Shown: positions 30,668-41,328, counted from the first letter of the stretch. The stretch is 64,000 nt of DNA from Lysinibacillus pakistanensis (GCA_001312325.1 BBDJ01000004.1:62001-126000), one strand, 5' to 3'. Numbers and translations: made by a program. Notes: generated by a model from the letters alone, not told the origin.

Positions 30668-31683
30668 GTGTCCAAGAAAGATAAGGAATTAACCGGAAAA
30701 CAAAAGGCCGCTCTCTTGTTAATTTCGTTGGGGCCTGAGGTTTCAGCTTCTGTCTATAAACATTTAACAGAGGAAGAAATTGAACGCTTAACATTAGAAA
30801 TTTCAAGTGTTAAAAAGGTAGAAGCAAACGTTAAAGAGGAGATTATAGAGGAATTTCATAATATTGCTCTTGCACAAGACTATATTACACAAGGCGGTAT
30901 TGGCTATGCAAAAACAGTATTGGAGAAAGCACTTGGTGTTGAACAAGCACAAACAATTATTAATCGTCTAACATCTTCATTACAGGTGCGTCCATTTGAC
31001 TTTGCGCGTAGAGCTGATCCTGCACAAATTTTTAACTTTATCCAAAATGAGCATCCACAAACGATTGCCCTTATTCTATCTTATTTAGAAGCAGGGCAAG
31101 CTGGTGTGATTCTATCTTCATTACCACAAGAAGTACAGGCTGATATTGCTAAACGTATAGCAGTCATGGAATCAACATCGCCAGAAGTTATTAGCGAAAT
31201 TGAGTCTGTCTTAGAGCGTAAATTATCGTCAACGGTTACACAAGATTACACAGAGACTGGCGGTATTGATGCAGTCGTTGAAGTATTAAACGGTGTAGAT
31301 CGACAAACAGAAAAAAACGATTTTGGATGCACTCGAAATTCAAGATCCCGAGCTTGCAGAGGAAATCAAAAAAACGCATGTTTGTATTCGAGGATATTGT
31401 TACACTCGACAATCGTTCGATTCAGCGTGTTATTCGTGATTGTGAAAATGAAGACTTATTACTATCCATGAAAGTTTCAAGCGAAGAAGTCAAGGATATT
31501 ATTTTCCGCAATATGTCACAACGTATGGCTGAAACCTTTAAAGAAGAAATGGAAATTATGGGACCTGTACGTTTACGTGATGTAGAGGAAGCACAATCTC
31601 GAATTGTTGCGGTAATTCGTCGCTTAGAGGATGCTGGTGAGATTATTATTGCACGTGGTGGAGGAGATGACGTCATTGTCTAG
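30668..31683 (+). CDS. fliG: Flagellar motor switch protein FliG (two frameshifts)
   Basis: A rotor protein that couples the stator to the MS ring. It starts at a GTG after TAGGAGG. It shows GKQKAALLLISLGPE, the middle-domain EHPQTIALILSYL motif and the C-terminal torque helix RLRDVEEAQSRIVAVIRRLEDAG. The frame breaks at 7-A runs 31311-31317 and 31368-31374; the short stretch between them is restored as TILDALEIQDPELAEEIKKRMF. Length is 337 residues, normal for Bacillus. Confidence 0.96.
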
Positions 31684-32464
31684 AATCATCCGTTCTATCT
31701 ATACAGAGTCCAATGGCGATAATGTTAAAACAATAAAAATTCGTGATATGTTTGAAATACCCGAAATGGAAGGGGAAGAAACACCATTACAGAAACAAAT
31801 TACGATTGAAGAAATTCTTGAAGAGCGAGACCGTATATTGGCAGAAGCGAGAGCCGGATTGCAGGCAGAACGTGAAGCTTTTGAACAGGAGAAGCAAATG
31901 TTCTTTCAGGAAATTGAGCATCTAAAGCGTAACTGGGAAGAAGAACGTCCTAATCGTGTGCAAGAGGCTTATGATGAAGGATTTGGTCAGGGGTATGAGG
32001 ATGGGACGAACAAAGCCAATGAAGCGATGATGCAATCCCTCCAAACGGCCAATGAGGTTATCATCCATGCAAAGGAAAATGCAAGGAAATATATTGAGGA
32101 TCAAGAAGAAGTCATATTAGAGCTGGGCTTAACAGCAGCAGAACGAATTATTGATGCATCCTTGGAGCGTAAAAATGAACTATTTGTTTCTATCGTTCGC
32201 AGAGGACTTAAAGAAGCAAGAGAAATGAAAGAAATAAAAATTTATGTTTCATCAACCTATTATGCATTAATTACTGCTAATCGTGATGAATTAGCTGAAA
32301 TGTTCCCAACTGATGTCCCATTCATGATTTTTGTTAATGAAGATTTAGAACATGAAACGGATTGCTTTATTGAAACAAATCATGGCCGAATTGTTGTTAG
32401 CATTGATGAGCAATTGAATGAATTAAGATTAAAACTTTATGAAATATTAGAAAGTAAGGAATGA
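31676..32464 (+). CDS. fliH: Flagellar assembly protein FliH
   Basis: A stator-like regulator that binds the FliI ATPase and delivers it to the export gate. The 262-residue frame is intact: a long Glu/Gln-rich coiled coil (EERDRILAEARAGLQAEREA), then a globular C-terminal domain. I chose the TTG at 31676 because GGAGGAG at 31660-31666 is 9 nt upstream; an in-frame ATG at 31667 touches that site. It overlaps the end of fliG. Confidence 0.9.
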   Translation: MSRIIRSIYTESNGDNVKTIKIRDMFEIPEMEGEETPLQKQITIEEILEERDRILAEARAGLQAEREAFEQEKQMFFQEIEHLKRNWEEERPNRVQEAYDEGFGQGYEDGTNKANEAMMQSLQTANEVIIHAKENARKYIEDQEEVILELGLTAAERIIDASLERKNELFVSIVRRGLKEAREMKEIKIYVSSTYYALITANRDELAEMFPTDVPFMIFVNEDLEHETDCFIETNHGRIVVSIDEQLNELRLKLYEILESKE

Positions 32465-32469
32465 TCTAG

Positions 32470-33796
32470 ATGAAAACGGCTCAATTAATCGAACAAATTC
32501 CTCATATATCAACCTTTAAAAAGTTTGGTAGGGTTACTCGAGTTGTCGGCTTAATGATTGAGTCGCAAGGTCCAGATAGTTCCATTGGTGATGTTTGTAA
32601 AATTCATGTGGAAACTTCAAAAAAATGGTCATCAAATTATACTAGCAGAGGTGGTTGGTTTTAAGGATGAAATAGTCATCTTAATGCCTTTTACCTCTCT
32701 GCGAGAAATTTCAATTGGATGCTTAGTTGAAGGGACTGGAGCACCACTTGAAGTAAAAGTAGGACCCGAGCTGATTGGTAAAGTATTAGATTCGATGGGG
32801 AATCCTATCGATGGAACAGTGTTACCAAAGGGATTATTATCAGTTCCAACTGAGCAGGATCCACCAAATCCTCTGACACGTCCACCGATAAATGAAAGAC
32901 TTGAAGTGGGCGTAAAGGCAATAGATGGTATGTTAACAGTCGGAAATGGTCAGCGTGTGGGTATTTTTGCTGGATCAGGCGTGGGGAAAAGTACCTTGCT
33001 TGGTATGATTGCTCGAAATACACAAGCTGATTTAAATGTTATTGCACTAATCGGAGAACGTGGTCGTGAAGTACGTGAGTTTATAGAACGTGACTTAGGA
33101 TCTGAAGGGTTAAAACGTTCAATCGTTGTTGCTGCCACATCTGACCAACCCGCACTCATGCGTATTAAAGGCGCCTTTACCGCAACGGCTATTGCAGAGT
33201 ATTTTAGAAACCGTGGTTTGAATGTAATGTTGATGATGGACTCCGTCACTCGTGTTGCGATGGCACAGCGTGAGATTGGGCTTGCAACGGGCGAACCACC
33301 AGCTCAAAAAGGCTATACACCATCAGTGTTTGCCATTTTACCTAAACTATTAGAGCGTACAGGAACGAATGAAAATGGTTCTATTACAGCCTTCTACACA
33401 GTATTAGTAGATGGGGACGATATGAATGAGCCAATTGCAGATACTGTACGAGGAATTTTAGATGGTCATATTGTTCTTGATCGGAACCTTGCCAATAAAG
33501 GTCAATATCCTGCAATCAATGTATTAAAAAGCGTTAGCCGTTTGATGAATCATGTGGCAGAGCCAGAGCATAAAAAGGCAGCGGAACGATTAAGGGAGCT
33601 TTATTATACATATGACAAGTCAGAGGATTTAATCAATATCGGTGCATATAAACGTGGTACCTCACAAGAAATAGATGAGGCTATATACTATGAGCCTCTA
33701 ATTACGGCTTACCTTAAGCAAGGCTATTTAGATAAAGTGACACTTCTTGAAAGTATGAATGAGTTAATTACATTATCGAACGGTGGAGGGAAATAA
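32470..33796 (+). CDS. fliI: Flagellum-specific export ATPase FliI (one frameshift)
   Basis: An F1-beta-like ATPase that energises flagellar export. The P-loop is FAGSGVGKSTLLG, Walker B lies in LNVMLMMDSVTR, and GYTPSVFAILPKLLERTG and GSITAFYTVLVDGDD follow as expected. The 7-A run at 32619-32625 breaks the frame at HVETSKNGHQIILAE; restored length is 441 residues. It starts 5 nt after fliH. Confidence 0.96.
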
Positions 33797-34251
33797 ATGG
33801 TGAATTATATATATCGTTTTGAAAAAGTGTTAACCATTCGTGAACAAGAAAAAAAATGAAACGGAAATAGCTTATAAAGATTCTGTTCGTTCTTTTGAAG
33901 AAATAGCAACTAAGCTGTATGAGCTGTTGAAAAAGAAAGAGGATTTAATTGACTTTCAACAAGAGCGCTTAGCTGTTGGCTCATCTATAGAGGAGATTCA
34001 TCATTATGCGAGATTTATTGATAGCCTCGAAAAAAAACAATTGTAGATGTACAACAGAAGGTAGTGCAAGCACGTTCAAAAATGAATTGGTACGAAGAAA
34101 AACTGTTAGAAAAAAAACTTGGAAGTACGTAAATTTGAAAAAAATGCGAGAAAAGGATTTTAAGTTATTCCAGCAAGAGCAAGATCGGATTGAAGGTATT
34201 TTCTTAGACGAAATTTCAACCCTTACGTATAACAAGAGAGAAATCAGGTGA
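33797..34251 (+). CDS. fliJ: Flagellar export chaperone FliJ (four breaks)
   Basis: A small coiled-coil protein that connects the FliI ring to the FlhA gate. It starts MVNYIYRFEKVLTIREQE after GGAGGG and consists almost wholly of charged heptad-like helix. Breaks: 8-A run 33849-33856; 8-A run 34030-34037 (either two extra or one missing); 8-A run 34110-34117; and 7-A run 34138-34144. Restored segments include TIVDVQQKVVQARSKMNWYEE and NLEVRKFEKMREKDF. Length becomes about 149-150 residues, as in B. subtilis. Confidence 0.88.
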
Positions 34252-34255
34252 TTTC

Positions 34256-34865
34256 ATGGCGAAAAAGGAAAATCGACTTTCAATGGAATTAGCAGAGCAA
34301 CAACCAAAGCGTAAATCAGGAGGCTTTCGAAAGTTTTTCACCTGGTTTGTCATACCTATTATGTTTGTGGTAGCCGTGTTACTTGTTGTAGCAACGCTAA
34401 TGAATACGAATGTCTTTGATTTAGGAAAGAAAGCTTTTGAAAGCTTGCCATTTGTTCCTTCAGAAGAACAGCAGGCAAAAGATGCAGTCGTTAACAACGA
34501 TTCAAAACTTGTAAATCTACAAGCTGAAATAAAAGAAAAAGAAGCTGAAATTTCACAGTTACAAAAGAAATTGGATACTACAGCGACTGAAAAGGAAAAA
34601 TTATTGACAGAAAAAGAACAGCTCCAATTTGAAATTGAAAAACTAAATAGAGAACAAAATGATTCGAAGCGAGATTTTAATGATATTTTAATAACATTCG
34701 ATAAAATGTCTCCTAAAGCTGCAGCACCAGTATTAATCAAAATGAGTGATGCTGAAGCGCTTCGTATTTTAACAAATTTAAAGCCAGATAAATTAGCAGC
34801 TATTTTAGAAAAAAATGAGCCCTGAGAATGCAGCTAAATATACGGAAATGATGGCTAAACAATAA
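34256..34865 (+). CDS. ylxF: MotE/YlxF-like membrane protein (one frameshift)
   Basis: A 202-residue protein with a single membrane helix (about residues 25-46, then LMNTNVFDLG), a coiled coil (about residues 85-145) and a C-terminal MgtE-N-like domain (FDKMSPKAAAPVLIKMSDAEALRIL). This matches the MotE/YlxF family found between fliJ and fliK, a proposed chaperone for flagellar motility proteins. The 7-A run at 34809-34815 breaks the frame; restored, the tail is EKMSPENAAKYTEMMAKQ. Confidence 0.87.
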
Positions 34866-34889
34866 AACATGAAGGGAGGTGAAAAAAAG

Positions 34890-36165
34890 ATGGATGTAGC
34901 AATGATGCAAATGATATCCAAAGCAATGCCACCTAAAACAGCGGCTACTGCTACAAACAGTGGTTCTGATGTTAAAGCTAGTGGAGGTTCAAAGAATGAT
35001 AATCTATCTGCATTTGGATCAGTTTTTGGACAAATTATGTCTGCTTCAAATCAAACAACTCAGCCTGCACAACAAACAGCAGCAGGAGAGATTAATCAAT
35101 TAGCAGCTGTTCTAAACGCTGAATCAATTGAGGAAGTACTTGACTTACTAGATATTCCACATGATGATGGTCTGTTAATGCTTCAAATTGGTGAAGATGG
35201 TAAAGCTGTTGCAATGGATGAAATGCTCAATCTTGAGAATTTAATGGGCGCATTAGGCATTGATTCTGAACAGCTTCAAAAATTAGTACAGAAGTTGCTA
35301 GGTGAGGATAAAGAAGCAAAGGATGTTTGGGAGCTATTAGCATTAGTAGATGTTCAGGCACCTGTACTACAGGCACAAGTAGTTACTGCTTTACAGGGGG
35401 AGGGACAGGTTACACCAAAAGAGGCCACACAATTACTTCAAGTTTTAAAATTAGCACAATTAGTTGGACAAAAAAACAGATTTAACAGCTCCACAAGAAA
35501 ATTTACTAACAAATGTTAAAAGCCTTTTAACAGTGCTACAAACGAATGTAGAGACGATTCAAACTACACCACAGGTAACAACAAAAACAACTGTAACTCT
35601 TCCATTGCAGGGCTTTCAACATGTGGTTCAGCAGGTTCAGGTAACAAAGCAGACTGACACAAGCGCCAATGAAATGGTAACGGCTAATACAGTTCAAACA
35701 AAAGCTGATACATTCCAAGTGACGTTGCCAGCAGCAAAACCTGCACAATCCGAGGCATTATTAAAAGAGATGCAAGCTATCATGAATAAAGCACAAATTT
35801 CCAATGTACAGGGAATTACACGTTTAACATTAAAATTGTATCCTGAGAATTTAGGAACAATTCGGATTGAACTAGTGCAAAATGATGGAGTTCTTACAGC
35901 TCGACTACTTGCTTCAACAGCACATGGACGTGAATTACTGGATAGTCAAGCACATCAGTTAAAGCAAGCATTTGTTCAGCAGAATATCCAAATTGAACGT
36001 CTAGATATTGCTCAATCCCTACAAGACGCAGACCGTCAACAAAGAGATCAAAGCTTCTTTAGCAATTTCTTTAAGCAGCAACAGCAAGAAGAGCAGGAGC
36101 AAAGCACCGAAGATGACGATGAAGGCAAGTCCTTTAATGACTATTTAATAAGTGAGGAGGTGTAA
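34890..36165 (+). CDS. fliK: Flagellar hook-length control protein FliK (one frameshift)
   Basis: A secreted molecular ruler that ends hook growth by acting on FlhB. A long Gln/Thr-rich N-terminal region is followed by the Flg_hook domain (RLTLKLYPENLGTIRIELVQ, then LTARLLASTAHGRELLDS). GGGAGGTG (34874-34881) is 8 nt before the ATG at 34890. A 7-A run at 35470-35476 breaks the frame at LVGQKTDLTAPQE; restored length is 424 residues. The end is acidic and Gln-rich. Confidence 0.92.
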
Positions 36166-36167
36166 GC

Positions 36168-36857
36168 ATGGCAGATGCAACAACAAAAACTGTAAATAAT
36201 ACCATAACGGATGATTTATACTATACTAATTATCAAAAGCCAACAAGGCAAACTGGAAATAGTGAACTTGGTAAAGATGCCTTTTTACAATTATTAATTA
36301 CGCAGTTACAGCATCAGGATCCAACAAATCCAATGGATGACCGAGAATTTATCTCACAAATGGCTCAGTTCTCTTCGTTAGAACAAATGCAAAACATGAC
36401 AAAAGCAATGGAATCATTACTTGCTTCACAGCAACAAACACAACTTATGAATTATTCAACATTTATAGGTAAGGAAATAAAGTGGCATGAAATAACGGAC
36501 GAAAAGGATGAAAAAGGAGATTTTGTTGTCAATGAAGGAACAGGGATTATCGAATCACTTAAATTTGTTGATAACAGTGTAGTCTTCATATTAACGGATG
36601 GAAAAGAAATTACTCCTGGTAATATCTCAGCTATATTGAATGGTTCAACATCAAATTCAAACGGTAATAATTCAGTTACAGAATCGCCACTTGTAAAAGC
36701 AAGCAAATTGATTGGTAAACATGTTACTTATAAAGATGGCGAACAAGAATTGCAAGGACGTATCGTTTCTGTTTCGAATAAAGATGGCGTTATCCAATAT
36801 ATATTAGACAATGAGAAAAGGTTAACAGATAAGGATTTTACAGTAATAAGCGAATAA
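36168..36857 (+). CDS. flgD: Flagellar hook assembly (cap) protein FlgD
   Basis: The scaffold on which hook subunits assemble. The N-terminal signature LGKDAFLQLLITQLQHQDP with NPMDDREFISQMAQFSSLEQ is clear. The 229-residue frame is intact and longer than the 140-residue B. subtilis protein; its C-terminal half (residues about 110-229) contains two beta-rich segments. The start lies 2 nt after the fliK stop. Confidence 0.93.
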   Translation: MADATTKTVNNTITDDLYYTNYQKPTRQTGNSELGKDAFLQLLITQLQHQDPTNPMDDREFISQMAQFSSLEQMQNMTKAMESLLASQQQTQLMNYSTFIGKEIKWHEITDEKDEKGDFVVNEGTGIIESLKFVDNSVVFILTDGKEITPGNISAILNGSTSNSNGNNSVTESPLVKASKLIGKHVTYKDGEQELQGRIVSVSNKDGVIQYILDNEKRLTDKDFTVISE

Positions 36858-36871
36858 AGGTGGAGAAAAAA

Positions 36872-37246
36872 ATGATGGATAAATTTTCAATTCATCGTGT
36901 ACCATTGCATCCATCTATTCGCCAAGCACAGCCCTCGCCAATAAAATCACAGCAATCGTTTCAAGCTCATTTACAGGAGGCTACCAAACAACAAGAACTA
37001 AAAGTGAGCAAACATGCGCAAGAACGTATTATGGAGCGTAAAATAGCGATTTCTGATCACGAATGGCAGGTTGTATCAGACAAGGTATTTGAGGCACATT
37101 CAAAAGGTGTCAAACAACCATTAGTCTTGATGGATCAAGCAGCTTTAATTGTCAGTGCTAAAAATGCTACTGTCATTACAGCAATGGATCGCACGGAGGC
37201 AAAGCAACAATTATTTACAAATATTGATGGCACCATTGTGCTTTAA
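36872..37246 (+). CDS. Conserved flagellar-operon protein (TIGR02530-type)
   Basis: A 124-residue soluble protein of unknown biochemical role, regularly encoded between flgD and flgE in Gram-positives. It shows SKHAQERIMERKIAISDHEW and VKQPLVLMDQAALIVSAKNATVITAMDR, the family's conserved core. I chose the ATG at 36872 (AAGGTGGAG about 8 nt upstream) over a GTG at 36860 inside that site. The frame is intact. Confidence 0.85.
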   Translation: MMDKFSIHRVPLHPSIRQAQPSPIKSQQSFQAHLQEATKQQELKVSKHAQERIMERKIAISDHEWQVVSDKVFEAHSKGVKQPLVLMDQAALIVSAKNATVITAMDRTEAKQQLFTNIDGTIVL

Positions 37247-37323
37247 AGGCTGGACCTTAATTGGAAGCCTAGTGTGCTGAATGATAGACGCACACAATTT
37301 AAAATGAAGGGAGAACGGCATTT

Positions 37324-38293
37324 ATGTTACGTTCTATGTATTCAGGTATTTCAGGTCTTAAAAATTTCCAAACTAAATTAGATGTTATTGGAAATAATAT
37401 CGCTAATGTTAACACGCATGGCTTTAAAAAAAGGTCGTGTGGTATTTAAAGATCTTATGTCCCAAACAACATCAGGAGCTTCTTCGCCAACTGCTACTCG
37501 TGGGGGAACGAATCCAATTCAAATTGGTCTTGGTTCAACACTTGCTACAATTGATACAGTTCATGGCTCTGGATCACGTCAAAATACATTTAGGGGACTT
37601 GACCTTGCCATTCAGGGTGAAGGATTCTTTATGGTAGCTGATGGAACTGCACCAAATGATGAAGGAGTTATTGAAGAAACTGGTGAAGATGCATTCAGCA
37701 ATATTTTATATACTCGCGCAGGGAATTTTTATATGGATGAAAACGGGTATATTGTTAACTCAGAAGGAAAATATCTAGTTGGTGTAAGAGCAACGGATTA
37801 TTCAGTAGACGCAAATAATGATAACGGTGTTGTGTTAGACGACAAGCCAGATGTTTCTGGTACAGACGGTGAGAATTTAATGGTGGATGGTGTACTAACA
37901 CCTAATGAAGGTGATATAGGAACTATTCGAATTCCGACAACTGCCCAATCATTTAGTATTGGTAATGATGGTTCAATTACTTATATCGATTTTAACGGAC
38001 AGCCAAAATTTGCAGGTCAGATTATCATGTCTAAATTCCCAAATGCTGGTGGATTAGAGAAAGTTGGCAGTAATTATTTCCAAGCTACTACGAACTCTGG
38101 TGCACCATATGCTCAAGTAGCAACAGTAGCTGGAATGGGAACAATTGCTCCGGGAGCTTTAGAAATGTCTAACGTTGATTTATCTGAAGAATTTACAGAG
38201 ATGATTGTTGCACAGCGTGGCTTCCAGGCAAATACTCGTATCATTACAACATCTGATGAAATACTTCAAGAGCTAGTAAACTTAAAACGATAG
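37324..38293 (+). CDS. flgE: Flagellar hook protein FlgE (one frameshift)
   Basis: The hook subunit (FlgE/F/G family). The N-terminus [33 protein letters not shown] and C-terminus [44 protein letters not shown] (read in parts) match B. subtilis FlgE closely. The 7-A run at 37426-37432 breaks the frame at codon 37; restored length is 322 residues, about 60 more than in B. subtilis. The extra part includes an Asp/Asn-rich stretch ([20 protein letters not shown]). Confidence 0.93.
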
Positions 38294-38315
38294 GCTAAAA
38301 TAATTTTAGTGTTGT

Positions 38316-38436
38316 ATGCTTTATTTGAATACCTGGTAATGCATACATTACTAGAATATCAATAAAGCATTCAGGTTATCAAAACATAATTTCATATGAG
38401 GGAGGGTCGGGCCGGCTCTCACGCTAGACCCGGCCC
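38316..38436 (+). repeat. Large hairpin and GC-rich stem between flgE and swrD
   Basis: First structure: ATGCTTTATT (38316-38325) with AATAAAGCAT (38361-38370), 10 bp perfect, enclosing CTGGTAATG (38333-38341) with CATTACTAG (38346-38354). Second: a GC-rich patch where GGGCCGG (38409-38415) can pair with CCGGCCC (38430-38436), or GGGTC (38404-38408) with GACCC (38427-38431); these two overlap and exclude each other. No T tract follows. Confidence 0.7.
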
Positions 38437-38443
38437 TATTTCA

Positions 38444-38665
38444 ATGATTGAACTAACACGTCTAAATGGCAAAGCATTTACATTGAATGCTTTATACATA
38501 GAAACGGTCGAATCTTTTCCAGATACGACCATAACATTAACGACTGGAACCAAAATCATTGTTTTACAGAGTGAAGATGAGGTGCGACAAAAGGTAACTG
38601 CCTTTTATAAAAATATACAAATACTATCAAACCCGCATCTACGAGGTGAAGAAGATGAAGAATAA
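38444..38665 (+). CDS. swrD: FlbD/SwrD-family flagellar protein
   Basis: A 73-residue protein matching the FlbD family (MIELTRLNGKAFTLNALYIETVESFPDTTITL); the B. subtilis member SwrD increases motor torque for swarming. The frame is intact. There is no ordinary ribosome binding site next to the ATG: the GGAGGG near 38401-38406 is about 38 nt away, across a GC-rich stem. The last 11 nt overlap fliL. The in-frame ATG at 38396 would add 16 unrelated residues, and I reject it. Confidence 0.88.
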   Translation: MIELTRLNGKAFTLNALYIETVESFPDTTITLTTGTKIIVLQSEDEVRQKVTAFYKNIQILSNPHLRGEEDEE

Positions 38666-39083
38666 CAAAATTTTGACGATGATTATTATCGTACTAGTAG
38701 CAATCATACTTATCGGGGGGATTGCGGTTGTATTGCTAACCCAATTTAATAAGCCAGCTGGATCACTTGAACCATCGATTGATGACATCGTAAAAGCTTC
38801 TGTAGAGGTTCCGGAAATAACGACAAATCTCGCTGATAACAGAGTTGTACGTTTTTCGTTAACAATTCAAACATCCAGTAAAGATGCAGCAGAAGAATTA
38901 ACGAAACGTACATTCCAAGTGAAAAATATTGTTATTCAGGAGCTTTCCGAAATGGAGCAAAAGGATTTAGAAGGTAAGCAAGGTAAACAAGTTTTCCAAA
39001 AGTCTTTAAAAACACGAATAAATGAATTGATGCAAGAGGGAGAAGTTCAGGAGATTTATTTCACCTCCTTTATCACTTCATAA
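38655..39083 (+). CDS. fliL: Flagellar basal-body-associated protein FliL
   Basis: A single-pass membrane protein that supports stator function. A short basic start (MKNNK) is followed by a membrane helix, about residues 6-29 (ILTMIIIVLVAIILIGGIA), and a FliL periplasmic-type domain ending EVQEIYFTSFITS. The ATG at 38655 lies 6 nt after GAGGTG (38643-38648). The 142-residue frame is intact and overlaps the swrD end. Confidence 0.93.
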   Translation: MKNNKILTMIIIVLVAIILIGGIAVVLLTQFNKPAGSLEPSIDDIVKASVEVPEITTNLADNRVVRFSLTIQTSSKDAAEELTKRTFQVKNIVIQELSEMEQKDLEGKQGKQVFQKSLKTRINELMQEGEVQEIYFTSFITS

Positions 39084-39115
39084 AACGAAAAACTGCTTGA
39101 AATGGAGGTGGGCAA

Positions 39116-40108
39116 ATGGCAGGAGATGTGTTATCTCAATCCGAGATAGATGCGCTGCTTTCCGCAATATCAACTGGGGAAATGTCAGCGGACGACATAA
39201 AGAAAGAGGATGAGGGGCGTAAGGTTAAGGTCTATGATTTTAAACGAGCTCTGCGATTCTCAAAAGATCAAATCCGAAGTTTGACCCGAATACATGAAAA
39301 TTTTGCACGACTACTGACAACCTTCTTTTCTGCACAGCTAAGAAGCTATGTGCAGATAACGGTTGCATCAGTGGACCAAATACCATTTGAAGAGTTTGTA
39401 CGTTCGATTCCGAATATGACACTCATTAATGTGTTTGAAGTGCCACCATTAGATGGTAATATATTGATGGAAATAAATCCGAACATTGCCTACTCCATGC
39501 TAGATCGTTTAATGGGCGGTAGTGGATCAAGTCATAGTAATGTAGATAATTTAACAGAAATTGAAACGAAAATTATGACAAACCTATTCGAACGTTCATT
39601 TGATAATTTACGTGAAGCGTGGGAAAATGTTGCGGAAATTGATCCGATTTTAGTGGAGCTTGAGGTGAATCCTCAATTTTTACAAATGATTTCACCTAAT
39701 GAAACAGTTGTTGTCATTTCCTTAAATACGATTATCGGTGAAACAAGTGGCATGATTAATATTTGTATTCCGCATGTCGTACTGGAACCTATTGTTCCAA
39801 ATCTTTCTGTTCGTTACTGGATGCAAACAAATACGAAAGAGATGTCTCCAGAACAAACAAAAATGCTTGAAACGCGCGTTAAACAAGCGCAATTACCACT
39901 TACCGTTGAATTAGGTAATACAGATATCACGATTGAGGATTTCCTGACAATGCAAGTTGGGGATGTTATACAATTAGATCAAAAAATCGAAAATCCTTTA
40001 ATGTTAAAAGTAGGTACACTACCGAAATTTACTGTTCAACCAGGTAAGCAAGGCAAAAAAATTAGCAATCCAAATTATCGACCCTTTGAAAGGAGGAGAC
40101 GAAGATGA
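39116..40108 (+). CDS. fliM: Flagellar motor switch protein FliM
   Basis: The middle C-ring protein that binds CheY-P. The N-terminal peptide LSQSEIDALL is the CheY-binding motif. The CheC-like middle domain (YDFKRALRFSKDQIRSLTRIHENFARLL) and C-terminal SpoA domain (LPLTVELGNTDITIEDFLTM) follow. The 330-residue frame is intact. GGAGGTGG lies before the ATG, and the stop overlaps fliY by ATGA. Confidence 0.97.
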   Translation: MAGDVLSQSEIDALLSAISTGEMSADDIKKEDEGRKVKVYDFKRALRFSKDQIRSLTRIHENFARLLTTFFSAQLRSYVQITVASVDQIPFEEFVRSIPNMTLINVFEVPPLDGNILMEINPNIAYSMLDRLMGGSGSSHSNVDNLTEIETKIMTNLFERSFDNLREAWENVAEIDPILVELEVNPQFLQMISPNETVVVISLNTIIGETSGMINICIPHVVLEPIVPNLSVRYWMQTNTKEMSPEQTKMLETRVKQAQLPLTVELGNTDITIEDFLTMQVGDVIQLDQKIENPLMLKVGTLPKFTVQPGKQGKKISNPNYRPFERRRRR

Positions 40109-41328
40109 GTGATGAAATGCTCTCCCAAGAAGAAATTGAAGCGTTATTAAGGGGCGAAACGTTGGAAGATAAAAACAGCGGCACTGAAGCTTCTACAAAT
40201 GATGATATGAACGATATACGAGTAGAGGATTATCTCGATTCGTTTGCCCAAGATGCATTAGGTGAGGTAGGTAATATATCTTTTGGTAGCTCTGCCACAG
40301 CACTTTCAGCGTTATTAGGTCAAAAAGTAGATATTACTACCCCAAGTATTTCGATGATTAACCGCAATAAGTTAGAAGAGGAGTTTCCTCACCCTTATGT
40401 GGCAGTCCAAGTTGAATATACAATTGGCTTAACAGGTATGAATTTACTTGTTATTAAACAATCTGACGCAGCGATTATTGCTGATTTAATGTTAGGTGGA
40501 GATGGATTAAATCCGAAGCCAGATTTAGGTGAGATTCAGTTAAGCGCTGTTCAAGAGGCCATGAACCAAATGATGGGTTCGGCAGCCACGTCCATGTCGA
40601 CTGTATTCAATAAAAAGGTAGATATTTCTCCACCGACAATTGATTTGATGAATATTTCTCAAAATGAAGGACGAGAAAATATTCCAGAAGACGATTTACT
40701 TGTAAAAGTATCCTTTAGATTACGAATTGGTAATTTAATTGATTCAAATTTAATGCAATTATTACCGCTTAAATTTAGTCAAAATATTGTTAAGTCACTT
40801 TTAGGAGAAACACAAACAATAGAAGAACCGGTAGCTGCAACGATTGCACCTGAAGCACCAGTAGCACCACAGCCAGTGCAACCACAAGCTCCGGCGACGC
40901 CACCACCAGCACAGCCAGCTTATCAACAGCAGGATGCGCCAGTACAGCAGCAACCAATGTATCAAGGGCAGCAACAGATCCCTTACGCAGCAAGACCTGT
41001 TCAGCCTGTCAATGTTCAACAAGCGCAGTTTGCTAGTTTTGATACGGATGTAATCTCGCAATCTGAAGCTAGAAATTTAAATATGCTACTTGATATTCCA
41101 TTGCAAGTTACTGTAGAGTTAGGACGTACGAAACGTTCTGTAAAAGAGATATTAGAACTATCTAGTGGTTCGATTATTGAACTAGATAAATTAGCTGGTG
41201 AACCAGTTGATATTTTAGTAAATAGCCGTTTAATCGCTAAAGGTGAAGTCGTTGTTATTGATGAAAACTTCGGTGTCCGCATTACAGATGTTTTAAGTCA
41301 AGCAGAGCGTTTAAATAATTTAAGATAG
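40105..41328 (+). CDS. fliY: Flagellar motor switch phosphatase FliY
   Basis: A FliN-type switch protein with an added CheC-like CheY-P phosphatase domain, typical of Bacillus. It begins with a FliM-like peptide LSQEEIEALLRG, followed by two phosphatase helices (GEVGNISFGSSATALSALLG and QEAMNQMMGSAATSMS). A Pro/Gln-rich linker spans about residues 240-310. The C-terminal FliN domain (DIPLQVTVELGRTKRSVKEIL) ends the 407-residue intact frame. Confidence 0.96.
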   Translation: MSDEMLSQEEIEALLRGETLEDKNSGTEASTNDDMNDIRVEDYLDSFAQDALGEVGNISFGSSATALSALLGQKVDITTPSISMINRNKLEEEFPHPYVAVQVEYTIGLTGMNLLVIKQSDAAIIADLMLGGDGLNPKPDLGEIQLSAVQEAMNQMMGSAATSMSTVFNKKVDISPPTIDLMNISQNEGRENIPEDDLLVKVSFRLRIGNLIDSNLMQLLPLKFSQNIVKSLLGETQTIEEPVAATIAPEAPVAPQPVQPQAPATPPPAQPAYQQQDAPVQQQPMYQGQQQIPYAARPVQPVNVQQAQFASFDTDVISQSEARNLNMLLDIPLQVTVELGRTKRSVKEILELSSGSIIELDKLAGEPVDILVNSRLIAKGEVVVIDENFGVRITDVLSQAERLNNLR

